Shown here in pieces: positions 1 through 5,250 of a stretch of DNA of 5,250 nucleotides; the stretch's first letter is position 1; each line of letters begins with the position of its first letter. This stretch comes from Cyanobacteria bacterium UBA2566 (lineage in GTDB: Bacteria; Cyanobacteriota; Cyanobacteriia; Cyanobacteriales; Desertifilaceae), in NCBI GenBank assembly GCA_002340255.1, contig DDLS01000056.1, positions 6,431 through 11,680 on the forward strand, in the 5' to 3' direction. The position numbers were made by a program, and so were the translations under genes. The notes under the pieces are model-generated. The model was not told where the DNA came from. It searched no databases and saw nothing but the letters and a program-made list of their open reading frames with translations.

Positions 1-2
1 TT

Positions 3-116
3 GTCACTCTGCCGAAAGAGGGGTATTTTTCTGGGGAGCATGAAACAGCCCTGAGTTTAAAGCGGGTATCGTATCAGCATCTATCCTTGTTACAATGGCG
101 AGTTGAAACCTCTTAA
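3..116 (+). CDS. Probable 3' end of an unidentified upstream gene
   Basis: The third frame is open from the window edge to a TAA at 114-116, giving 37 residues that begin VTLPKEGYFSGEH and end LLQWRVETS. The other two + frames close early (TGA at 41-43 and at 52-54), so this is the only + frame that stays open across the segment. The composition (mixed charged and hydrophobic residues, no low-complexity run) is that of an ordinary globular protein end. I do not recognise the family, and 37 codons is too short to exclude a chance open frame. If real, it ends only 11 bases before the ycf3 start codon, so the ycf3 promoter would have to lie inside it or further upstream. Confidence 0.4.
   Translation, partial: VTLPKEGYFSGEHETALSLKRVSYQHLSLLQWRVETS
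88..96 (+). promoter_or_regulatory. Possible extended -10 promoter for ycf3
   Basis: TG-N-TACAAT at 88-96 fits an extended -10 element (TG one base before a TATAAT-like hexamer with one mismatch). No convincing -35 hexamer stands 16-18 bases upstream, which is tolerated for extended -10 promoters. Transcription would start near 103, giving a leader of about 25 bases before the ycf3 ATG. It overlaps the end of the possible upstream gene. This is motif matching by eye only. Confidence 0.35.
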
Positions 117-127
117 TCTAAACCGTT

Positions 128-649
128 ATGCCGAGAACCCAGCGCAACGATAACTTTATTGATAAAAGCTTTACGGTGATGGCAGATATTATTTTGAAGA
201 TTCTGCCCACGAGCAATAAGTCGAAAACTGCCTTTGCCTATTATCGCGATGGGATGTCTGCCCAGGCTGATGGTGAGTATGCGGAGGCTTTGGATAATTA
301 TTATGAGGCGTTGAAGTTAGAGGAAGATGCTAACGATCGCAGCTACATCCTCTACAATGTCGGCTTGATCCATGCCAGTAACGGGGAGCATGACCAGGCG
401 ATCGACTATTATGAGCAAGCCTTGGATTTGAATGATAATATGCCCCAAGCCTTGAATAATATCGCAGTCATTTATCACTATAAAGGGGAACAGATCAAAG
501 CCGAGGGTGATAATGAGAAAGCAGAAGCATTATTTGATATCGCCGCAGATTATTGGAACCGGGCGATTAAAATGGCTCCCAATAACTATATCGAAGCCCA
601 AAACTGGTTGAAAAATACCGGGCGATCGCAAGGCGAAGTCTTTTTCTAA
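128..649 (+). CDS. ycf3: Photosystem I assembly protein Ycf3 (TPR protein)
   Basis: Ycf3 is a thylakoid-associated chaperone needed for assembly of the photosystem I complex; it is known from cyanobacteria and chloroplasts to contact PSI subunits such as PsaA and PsaD. The 173-residue length is the usual one, and the family N-terminus MPRTQRNDNFIDKSF is present, which supports the ATG at 128 although no Shine-Dalgarno sequence precedes it. Three tetratricopeptide repeats are visible at roughly residues 35-68, 72-105 and 110-153. The third carries the family's charged insertion (about 120-135) between its helices. The conserved stretches SYILYNVGLIHASNGEH (72-88) and QALNNIAVIYHY (107-118), and the C-terminus NYIEAQNWLKNTGRS...VFF, are diagnostic. 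No signal peptide or membrane segment is seen, in keeping with a peripheral stromal-side protein. It probably shares a transcript with gatC, 33 bases downstream. Identification is secure; the promoter is only suggested. Confidence 0.97.
   Translation: MPRTQRNDNFIDKSFTVMADIILKILPTSNKSKTAFAYYRDGMSAQADGEYAEALDNYYEALKLEEDANDRSYILYNVGLIHASNGEHDQAIDYYEQALDLNDNMPQALNNIAVIYHYKGEQIKAEGDNEKAEALFDIAADYWNRAIKMAPNNYIEAQNWLKNTGRSQGEVFF
622..629. repeat. HIP1 octamer GCGATCGC
   Basis: Exact copy of the highly iterated palindrome typical of many cyanobacterial genomes, inside the last codons of ycf3. Confidence 0.85.
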
Positions 650-682
650 GTCTATTGTTTTCTGTCATCTTTCACAACCCTT

Positions 683-970
683 ATGCTCGACCAAGAACAA
701 GTTCATAAAGTGGCCCATCTTGCCCGTTTAGCCCTGACTTCGGAAGAGGAAGCCCAGTTTAGTGGTGAACTGAGCCAGATTCTCGACTATGTGGAACAGC
801 TCAATGAGTTGGACACCGAAGGCGTTCCCCCCACCACGCGGGCGATCGAATTAAGCAATATCACCCGCGATGATTTGCTGACTCCAGATGAGTTTCGAGA
901 AGCGCTTTTAGACAATGCTCCCGATCGCGATGGGGACTTTTTTAAAGTTCCTCAAATCCTCAGTGAGTAA
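683..970 (+). CDS. gatC: Asp-tRNA(Asn)/Glu-tRNA(Gln) amidotransferase subunit C
   Basis: GatC is the small subunit of the GatCAB amidotransferase. This cytosolic enzyme converts Glu-tRNA(Gln), and in some organisms Asp-tRNA(Asn), to the correctly charged Gln-tRNA or Asn-tRNA, so it is needed where glutaminyl-tRNA synthetase is absent, as in cyanobacteria. GatC wraps around GatA and stabilises the GatA-GatB contact; it has no catalytic residues of its own. The 95-residue product has the family length and layout: an N-terminal helical hairpin (residues 4-45, with KVAHLARLALTSEEE and LSQILDYVEQLNELDT), the PPTTRAIE segment (49-56), REALLDNAP (72-80) and the conserved end GDFFKVPQIL (84-93). The ATG at 683 gives the normal N-terminus; no Shine-Dalgarno sequence is evident. 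gatA and gatB are not in the window, as is common in cyanobacteria where gat genes are scattered. Spacing suggests co-transcription with ycf3. Confidence 0.95.
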   Translation: MLDQEQVHKVAHLARLALTSEEEAQFSGELSQILDYVEQLNELDTEGVPPTTRAIELSNITRDDLLTPDEFREALLDNAPDRDGDFFKVPQILSE

Positions 971-1004
971 ACTGCTGTTAGTTTCTCTATCATTGTGCAT
1001 TAAA

Positions 1005-1024
1005 TAAGGGGCTTAAGCCCCTTA
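1005..1024. terminator. Perfect 20-base palindrome after gatC; possible terminator or 3' hairpin
   Basis: Arms TAAGGGGC and GCCCCTTA enclose TTAA, so the whole 20 bases read the same on both strands. As RNA this would form an 8-bp GC-rich stem, 35 bases after the gatC stop. On the + strand no T-run follows (GCTGTATT), so it is not a textbook intrinsic terminator. On the - strand it is followed by TTTAA, also weak. It could instead protect the 3' end of the ycf3-gatC message or be a protein-binding palindrome ahead of the next gene, whose ATG is 72 bases away. Confidence 0.45.
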
Positions 1025-1042
1025 GCTGTATTGCCGTATAAG

Positions 1043-1055
1043 TACTTTTAAAGTA
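1043..1055. promoter_or_regulatory. Small dyad TACTTT-T-AAAGTA upstream of the aldolase-dehydrogenase gene
   Basis: Two perfect 6-base inverted arms with a one-base centre lie 41 bases before the ATG at 1097. The position and symmetry suit an operator for a dimeric regulator, but AT-rich dyads of this length arise easily by chance. It does not match the NtcA consensus GTA-N8-TAC. A weak sigma70-like pair (TTGCCG at 1031-1036 and TAAAAA at 1054-1059, 17 bases apart) overlaps it. Confidence 0.2.
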
Positions 1056-1096
1056 AAAAGTGGTTACCCATTACCAGCACAAAGCGCTATAAAATT

Positions 1097-3064
1097 ATGG
1101 TTAAAAACTTGTGGAATCCGGGCGAAGCTGCTCAATATACAACAGATTTAGAACAAAGAGTTTATACCTCGCGCTTATTAGGAAAAGACCCCTCCCTCGT
1201 CCTCCATGGAGGCGGTAATACCTCCGTAAAAGTCAAAGAAACGAACCTCTTTGGAGAAAAAGAAGACATTCTTTACGTCAAAGGGAGCGGATGGGATCTG
1301 GCCACCATTGAAGCCAAAGGATTTGCCCCGGTACGGATTCCTCACTTGCTGAAATTGGCACAACTAGAGCAGTTGTCCGACCCGCAAATGGTCAATGAAC
1401 TGAAAACCCAGATGACCCGTGCCAACGCTCCTTCTCCGTCTGTAGAGGCGATTTTGCACGCTATCTTGCCCTACAAATACGTCGATCATACCCATGCGGA
1501 TGCCATTGTTGCGGTTACAAATACAGCCAATGGCAGAGAGCGGATAGAAGAGATTTATGGCGATCGCCTGATCGTCATACCCTACGTCATGCCCGGATTT
1601 GACCTCGCGCGAGTCTGTGCCCGTCAATTTGCTCTAGAAGCAGGAGAGCATACCCTCGGCATGGTACTCATGAATCATGGTATCTTTTCCTTTGGAGCTA
1701 CCGCCCAAGAATCCTATGAACGCATGATTGAGCTAGTCAGTCAAGCAGAAAGTTATCTACAAAAACAAGGGGCTATTACTTCTATTCCTGAACAGCCTCT
1801 GCCAGAACCTGCCCCCCTCAGTCAAACCCTAGCCCAACTGCGCCATACCCTTTCCAAAACCGCCCAATTTCCCATCATTCTCAGCACTCACCGCAACCCC
1901 AAAACCCTCAACTTTGCCCAACGAGACGATATTGGGCACATCTGCCAACGAGGCCCTGCAACCCCAGATCACGTCATTCGCACTAAACGCCTACCCCTGG
2001 TTGGGCAAGATATTCAAAGTTATGTGGAAGCCTATCAAGCCTATTTCCGCACCCACGCTACGCCAGATTTAACCATCCTCGACCCCATCCCCAGAGTCAT
2101 TCTTGACCCAGAACTGGGTATGTGTACTGTAGGCAAAACCGTGAAACAAGCCCATATCATTGCTGACATTTACGACCATACCATCGACATTATCAGTACT
2201 AGCACGCAGCTAGGCGGCTATCAGGCACTCTCTGCCAAAGACATCTTTGCCGTCGAATACTGGGACTTAGAACAAGTGAAACTCCGCAAAGGTGGCAAAT
2301 CTCCCCTGTTCACGGGTGAAATTGCCCTAGTCACTGGTGCAGCCTCTGGCATTGGCAAAGCCTGTGTAGACTCCCTGCTCAAGCGAGGAGCAGCCGTTAT
2401 CGGTTTAGATATCGATACCAACATTGAAGCCCTCTATAACCGCGCCGACTTCCATGGCATCACCTGCGATGTTACCGACGAAACTGCCCTCACTGCCGCT
2501 CTAGAACAAGCTGTGCAACAGTTTGGTGGCTTAGATATGCTCATCCTCAACGCTGGCATTTTTCCCGGAGGATGCCCCATTGCCGACCTCGATACTAGCG
2601 CATGGCGCAAAGTGATGTCAGTCAATTTAGATGCCAATCTTGCCCTCTTACGCCAAGCCTATCCCTTGCTCAAACTCGCGCCTCAAGGCGGTCGAGTTGT
2701 GGTCATCGGCTCTAAAAATGTCCCCGCCCCCGGGCCTGGAGCCGCCGCCTATTCTGCTTCTAAAGCAGCTTTAAATCAACTCATGCGCGTTGCTGCATTA
2801 GAGTGGGGCAAAGACAAAATCCGCCTCAACACCCTCCATCCCAATGCCGTATTTGACACCGGTTTATGGACAGAAGATGTCCTCAATGCTCGCGCCGCCC
2901 ATTATGGTTTAACCGTGGAAGAATATAAAACCAATAATGTTTTAAAAGTAGAAGTTGATAGCCATTCTGTCGCTGAACTTGCCGCCGAAATGTGCGGCCC
3001 CCTATTTGCAAAAACGACGGCTGCACAAGTCCCTGTTGATGGAGGTAATGACCGAGTGATTTAA
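1097..3064 (+). CDS. Bifunctional class II aldolase / short-chain dehydrogenase (RhaD aldolase-dehydrogenase type)
   Basis: A 655-residue fusion. Residues 1-225 form a class II aldolase/adducin domain: glycine-rich phosphate-binding loop HGGGNTSVK (37-45), KGSGWDL (62-68), probable catalytic acid E117 in PSVEAILHA, and zinc ligands H131, H133 (VDHTHAD) and H194 (MNHG). A proline-rich linker (about 229-241) leads to a middle region with the family stretch RGPATPDHVIRTK (285-297). Residues 405-655 form an NAD(P)-dependent short-chain dehydrogenase: TGAASGIG (413-420), D438 closing the second strand (suggests NAD rather than NADP), CDVT (457-460), NAG (485-487), N510, S539 and YSASK (552-556). 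All expected catalytic residues are present in both halves. Characterised relatives split rhamnulose-1-phosphate to dihydroxyacetone phosphate and L-lactaldehyde and oxidise the aldehyde. Here no rhamnose kinase, isomerase or transporter is adjacent, so the true substrate is unknown. It appears cytosolic (no signal peptide). The ATG at 1097 gives the usual MVKNLW start; no Shine-Dalgarno sequence is seen. Confidence 0.9.
   Translation: MVKNLWNPGEAAQYTTDLEQRVYTSRLLGKDPSLVLHGGGNTSVKVKETNLFGEKEDILYVKGSGWDLATIEAKGFAPVRIPHLLKLAQLEQLSDPQMVNELKTQMTRANAPSPSVEAILHAILPYKYVDHTHADAIVAVTNTANGRERIEEIYGDRLIVIPYVMPGFDLARVCARQFALEAGEHTLGMVLMNHGIFSFGATAQESYERMIELVSQAESYLQKQGAITSIPEQPLPEPAPLSQTLAQLRHTLSKTAQFPIILSTHRNPKTLNFAQRDDIGHICQRGPATPDHVIRTKRLPLVGQDIQSYVEAYQAYFRTHATPDLTILDPIPRVILDPELGMCTVGKTVKQAHIIADIYDHTIDIISTSTQLGGYQALSAKDIFAVEYWDLEQVKLRKGGKSPLFTGEIALVTGAASGIGKACVDSLLKRGAAVIGLDIDTNIEALYNRADFHGITCDVTDETALTAALEQAVQQFGGLDMLILNAGIFPGGCPIADLDTSAWRKVMSVNLDANLALLRQAYPLLKLAPQGGRVVVIGSKNVPAPGPGAAAYSASKAALNQLMRVAALEWGKDKIRLNTLHPNAVFDTGLWTEDVLNARAAHYGLTVEEYKTNNVLKVEVDSHSVAELAAEMCGPLFAKTTAAQVPVDGGNDRVI
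1560..1567. repeat. HIP1 octamer GCGATCGC
   Basis: Exact copy within the aldolase domain coding sequence, contributing the GDRL residues (155-158). Confidence 0.85.
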
Positions 3065-3144
3065 TGCCAAGACTGATTTCAGATATATTGATAAGTATTC
3101 GCAAAAGATAATCTAATCTCAAATCCTTTTGAAGCAGCAGTTGG

Positions 3145-3173
3145 TTGACACAGATCAAAAGAGCAGTTAAAGA
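3145..3173 (+). promoter_or_regulatory. Probable sigma70-type promoter for the acyltransferase gene
   Basis: A perfect -35 hexamer TTGACA (3145-3150) is followed 17 bases later by TAAAGA (3168-3173), a weak -10. Transcription would begin near 3180, leaving a leader of about 46 bases. ACACAG (3148-3153) and CTGTGT (3186-3191) form an inverted pair flanking the core promoter and could be operator half-sites, though the 32-base separation is wide. The rest of the 161-base gap (3065-3225) holds an AT-rich stretch with no clear terminator for the upstream gene. Confidence 0.4.
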
Positions 3174-3200
3174 TCGAGATTTGACCTGTGTTTAAAGAAG

Positions 3201-3208
3201 GCGATCGC
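3201..3208. repeat. HIP1 octamer GCGATCGC in a leader region
   Basis: Exact copy lying in non-coding sequence 17 bases before the acyltransferase ATG, so within the predicted untranslated leader. Confidence 0.85.
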
Positions 3209-3225
3209 CAATCTTCAACCCCCCC

Positions 3226-4068
3226 ATGACAAACACTCTGCATCAAAAACCCGGAGATGGATGGTCTCTAGACGAACGAAACCCCCAAGTCATTCAATCT
3301 TGGATGTCAGTTTGGGGCTGGTTTTATCAGTACTATTTTCGCGTACAAACCGAGGGTTGGCATCATATTCCCAGCGATGAACAAGTCCTGATCGTTGGCT
3401 CCCATAACGGCGGCTTAGTCTCTCCAGATATGGTCATGATGATTTATGATTGGTTTCGCCATTTTGGAACACAGCGCCTAGTTTACGGATTAATGCACCG
3501 CCATATTTGGGAACTCAATCCTGCTTTGGCCAAAGAAGCCGTGGCTGTTGGAGCCGTTCGAGCTAACCCGAAAATGGCGATCGCCGCCTTCCAAAAAGGG
3601 GCCAGTGTCCTCGTCTATCCCGGAGGAGCGCAAGACGTTTTTCGTCCCCATTCTCAACGGAATCAAATCCAATTCGCCGGCCGTAAAGGATTCATTAAAC
3701 TGGCGCTGCGCCAAAACATCCCCATCATCCCCGCCATTTCCTATGGGGCCCATGATACCCTCATGGTTCTAGGCGATATTTATCCCCTGATGAAACAACT
3801 CCATGAATGGGGAATGCCTTGGGTTTATGACATCGATCCTGAAGTCTTCCCCATTTATCTTGGACTTCCCTGGGGAATTGCCTTTGGCCCCTTGCCCCAT
3901 ATTCCCCTACCCATTCAGATTCATACCCGCATTTGTCCACCCATCCGCTTCCCAACCTACGGACGCAAAGCAGCTAGCGATTTTGATTATGTTGAGTCCT
4001 GCTATCAGCAAGTTCTTAATACCATGCAAACCGAACTCGATCAACTCATCACCCACATCACCCCTTAA
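3226..4068 (+). CDS. Lysophospholipid acyltransferase family protein (MGAT/DGAT-like)
   Basis: A 280-residue acyltransferase of the glycerolipid (LPLAT) superfamily, MGAT-like branch, which moves a fatty acyl group from acyl-ACP or acyl-CoA to a lipid hydroxyl at the membrane surface. Block I is SHNGGLVSPD (59-68): H60 and D68 are seven residues apart (HX7D) rather than the classic HX4D, with the SHNGG.SPD form typical of this branch. The PEG-type substrate motif is replaced by YPGGAQDVFRP (131-141), as in diacylglycerol acyltransferases. GRKGFIKLALRQNIPIIPA (152-170) is the conserved segment ending at the block IV-like IPIIPA. No signal peptide or clear transmembrane helix is seen; aromatic and proline-rich stretches (24-38, 208-230) could sit in the membrane surface. 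By family, candidate products are triacylglycerol, phytyl esters or acylated plastoquinol, as reported for the Synechocystis protein slr2103 and plant phytyl ester synthases; orthology is my inference. The start is bounded by an in-frame TAA at 3193-3195; the ATG follows a run of seven C and lacks a Shine-Dalgarno sequence. Confidence 0.88.
   Translation: MTNTLHQKPGDGWSLDERNPQVIQSWMSVWGWFYQYYFRVQTEGWHHIPSDEQVLIVGSHNGGLVSPDMVMMIYDWFRHFGTQRLVYGLMHRHIWELNPALAKEAVAVGAVRANPKMAIAAFQKGASVLVYPGGAQDVFRPHSQRNQIQFAGRKGFIKLALRQNIPIIPAISYGAHDTLMVLGDIYPLMKQLHEWGMPWVYDIDPEVFPIYLGLPWGIAFGPLPHIPLPIQIHTRICPPIRFPTYGRKAASDFDYVESCYQQVLNTMQTELDQLITHITP
3577..3584. repeat. HIP1 octamer GCGATCGC
   Basis: Exact copy inside the acyltransferase coding sequence, at the MAIAAFQ segment (117-123). 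Confidence 0.85.
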
Positions 4069-4150
4069 CCCAACCACAACCCAAAATCGTCTCTATTGTT
4101 AACCCCATCATCAGCTTTTTGAGCAATTTTTCCTTCCTTAAATCAGTCAA

Positions 4151-4179
4151 TCATAAACTTTTCATAAAAAATACATAAT
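4151..4179. promoter_or_regulatory. Three CATAA direct repeats at 11-base spacing upstream of prs
   Basis: CATAA occurs at 4152-4156, 4163-4167 and 4174-4178, exactly 11 bases apart, so all three present the same DNA face; the first two extend to TCATAAA. This layout resembles tandem half-sites of OmpR/PhoB-type response regulators. The last copy (CATAAT) could also act as a -10 element, with transcription starting near 4186 and a leader of about 50 bases to the GTG at 4235. The rest of the 4069-4234 gap is AT-rich; no convincing terminator for the acyltransferase gene was found in it. Confidence 0.3.
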
Positions 4180-4223
4180 AATAAGCCAATTTCTAGTGAT
4201 AAGATTGCCAATGAGTGCGCTTC

Positions 4224-4228
4224 GAGGG
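4224..4228 (+). promoter_or_regulatory. Shine-Dalgarno sequence that decides the prs start
   Basis: GAGGG stands six bases before the GTG at 4235, an ideal spacing, and is the only good ribosome binding site ahead of any gene in the window. It favours the GTG at 4235 over the in-frame GTG at 4196 and ATG at 4211. Confidence 0.6.
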
Positions 4229-4234
4229 TTTGTC

Positions 4235-5227
4235 GTGATCCGTTCTGCGACTTTGGCAATTCAGCCAACGCTACCATCTGTCAATGAAAATAACCGCCTT
4301 CGGTTATTTGCTGGCTCTGCTAACTTATTCTTGGCTCAAGAAGTCGCCCGCTATTTAGGGGTGGATCTAGGGCCAATGGTTCGTAAACGGTTCGCTGATG
4401 GCGAACTTTATGTTCAAATTCAAGAGTCGATTCGCGGTTGCGATGTTTATTTGATTCAACCGTCAAGCTCTCCAGTCAACGACCATTTAATGGAGCTGTT
4501 GATCATGATAGATGCTTGTCGTCGAGCATCTGCCCGCCAAATTACAGCGGTTATCCCCTACTATGGTTACGCCAGGGCTGACCGTAAAACGGCTGGTCGT
4601 GAATCGATTACCGCTAAATTAGTGGCTAATTTAATTACCGAAGCTGGAGCCAGTCGTGTCTTAGCCATGGATTTGCATTCTGCTCAGATTCAAGGCTATT
4701 TTGATATTCCCTGTGACCATGTTTATGGTTCTCCCGTTTTAATTGATTATCTTTTAAGTAAGCAATTACCCGATCTAGTCGTAGTTTCTCCTGATGTCGG
4801 TGGAGTGGCGAGAGCGAGAGCATTTGCTAAAAAACTCAATGATGCGCCTTTAGCCATTATTGATAAGCGCCGTCAAGCTCACAATGTGGCTGAAGTACTC
4901 AATCTCATTGGAGACGTGGAAGGCAAAACTGCCGTATTAGTCGATGACATGGTTGATACTGCCGGAACCATTTCTGAAGGGGCGAGAATGCTGCGTGAAA
5001 AAGGCGCAAGACAAGTGTATGCTTGTGCTACCCATGCTGTTTTCTCCCATCCAGCCGTTGAGCGTCTTTCTAGTGGCGTATTTGAAGAGGTGATTGTTAC
5101 GAATACGATTCAATTGCCTGAAGATAAGTACTTCCCTCAACTGCGGGTGTTATCTGTGGCTAATTTGGTTGGAGAAACCATTTGGCGTATCCATGAAGAT
5201 AGTTCCGTTAGTAGCATGTTCCGATAA
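4235..5227 (+). CDS. prs: Ribose-phosphate pyrophosphokinase (PRPP synthetase)
   Basis: Prs transfers the pyrophosphate of ATP to ribose 5-phosphate, making PRPP for purines, pyrimidines, NAD, histidine and tryptophan. It is a cytosolic, Mg-dependent, phosphate-activated hexamer (class I). From the GTG at 4235 the product has 330 residues and begins MIRSATL, the N-terminus I recall for cyanobacterial homologues. Visible motifs: FADGELYVQIQESIRG (53-68), the ATP-binding segment YARADRK (112-118) with the following GRESITAK, the divalent-cation site around H148 (MDLHSAQIQGYFDIP, 145-159), SPDVGG (185-190), the catalytic loop DKRR (210-213), and the ribose-phosphate loop VDDMVDTAGTI (236-246) with D237, D238, D241 and TAGT (242-245). 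All expected active-site residues are present. Longer in-frame starts at 4196 (GTG, 343 residues) and 4211 (ATG, 338 residues) exist, but the Shine-Dalgarno sequence and conservation favour 4235. The gene ends 23 bases before the window edge. Confidence 0.97.
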   Translation: MIRSATLAIQPTLPSVNENNRLRLFAGSANLFLAQEVARYLGVDLGPMVRKRFADGELYVQIQESIRGCDVYLIQPSSSPVNDHLMELLIMIDACRRASARQITAVIPYYGYARADRKTAGRESITAKLVANLITEAGASRVLAMDLHSAQIQGYFDIPCDHVYGSPVLIDYLLSKQLPDLVVVSPDVGGVARARAFAKKLNDAPLAIIDKRRQAHNVAEVLNLIGDVEGKTAVLVDDMVDTAGTISEGARMLREKGARQVYACATHAVFSHPAVERLSSGVFEEVIVTNTIQLPEDKYFPQLRVLSVANLVGETIWRIHEDSSVSSMFR

Positions 5228-5250
5228 GTTATCAGAAAAATGGGTTGAAA

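Noticed and set aside
1036..1055. NtcA-type binding site upstream of the aldolase-dehydrogenase gene
   Set aside because: GTA and TAC triplets are present but separated by 4 bases, not 8, so the consensus is not met.
1088..1095. TATAAAAT just before the aldolase-dehydrogenase ATG, as a -10 promoter
   Set aside because: The hexamer is good, but transcription would start about at base 1100, after the A of the start codon at 1097, so it could not serve the chosen start; the matching -35 (TTACCC at 1064-1069) is poor.
3105..3118. Small inverted repeat AGATAATCT after the aldolase-dehydrogenase gene, as a terminator
   Set aside because: Four-base AT-rich arms without a T-run cannot be told from chance.
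1178..3158. Several open frames of 61-91 codons on the - strand opposite the aldolase-dehydrogenase gene
   Set aside because: They lie almost entirely inside or across the end of a well-supported + strand gene, have no recognisable motifs, and have compositions expected from reading a coding strand backwards.
3490..4102. Overlapping open frames on both strands across the acyltransferase gene (3490-3753 -, 3548-3772 +, 3761-3955 -, 3803-4102 +)
   Set aside because: All overlap the acyltransferase, whose motifs fix the true frame. Their residues are low in recognisable structure and no ribosome binding sites were seen.
4110..4133. Intrinsic terminator after the acyltransferase gene (GCTTTTTGAGC followed by AATTTTT)
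   Set aside because: The stem would be only three base pairs, too weak to support a call.
4635..5140. Two - strand open frames opposite prs
   Set aside because: They are antisense to a highly conserved enzyme, with no motif or promoter evidence.

Overview
The window is a stretch of cyanobacterial chromosome. Three things point to this: a gene for the photosystem I assembly factor Ycf3, found only in oxygenic phototrophs; a ribose-phosphate pyrophosphokinase with the cyanobacterial N-terminus (MIRSATL...); and four copies of the octamer GCGATCGC (HIP1), far more than chance would give in 5 kb. The exact genus cannot be fixed from the sequence alone.

Layout: five complete genes, all on the + strand, plus the probable 3' end of a sixth. 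Bases 3-116 look like the tail of an unidentified upstream gene. Bases 128-649 encode Ycf3 (three tetratricopeptide repeats), followed after 33 bases by gatC (683-970), the small subunit of the tRNA amidotransferase; these two are probably co-transcribed. A 126-base gap holds a perfect 20-base palindrome that may end or stabilise that transcript. Bases 1097-3064 encode a 655-residue fusion of a class II aldolase and a short-chain dehydrogenase, of the rhamnulose-phosphate aldolase/dehydrogenase type. A 161-base gap with a promoter-like TTGACA element leads to a 280-residue acyltransferase of the MGAT-like lysophospholipid acyltransferase superfamily (3226-4068). A 166-base AT-rich gap with three CATAA repeats at 11-base spacing precedes prs (PRPP synthetase), whose best start is the GTG at 4235.

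The genes do not form one pathway. Ycf3 serves photosystem I assembly at the thylakoid, GatC serves charging of Gln/Asn tRNAs, and Prs feeds nucleotide, histidine and tryptophan synthesis. The aldolase-dehydrogenase and the acyltransferase are the least understood genes and the most worth following up. I found no CRISPR array, tRNA, rRNA, transposon, phage gene or defence system, and nothing that clearly makes a previously undescribed system. Most of the window is ordinary core genome.
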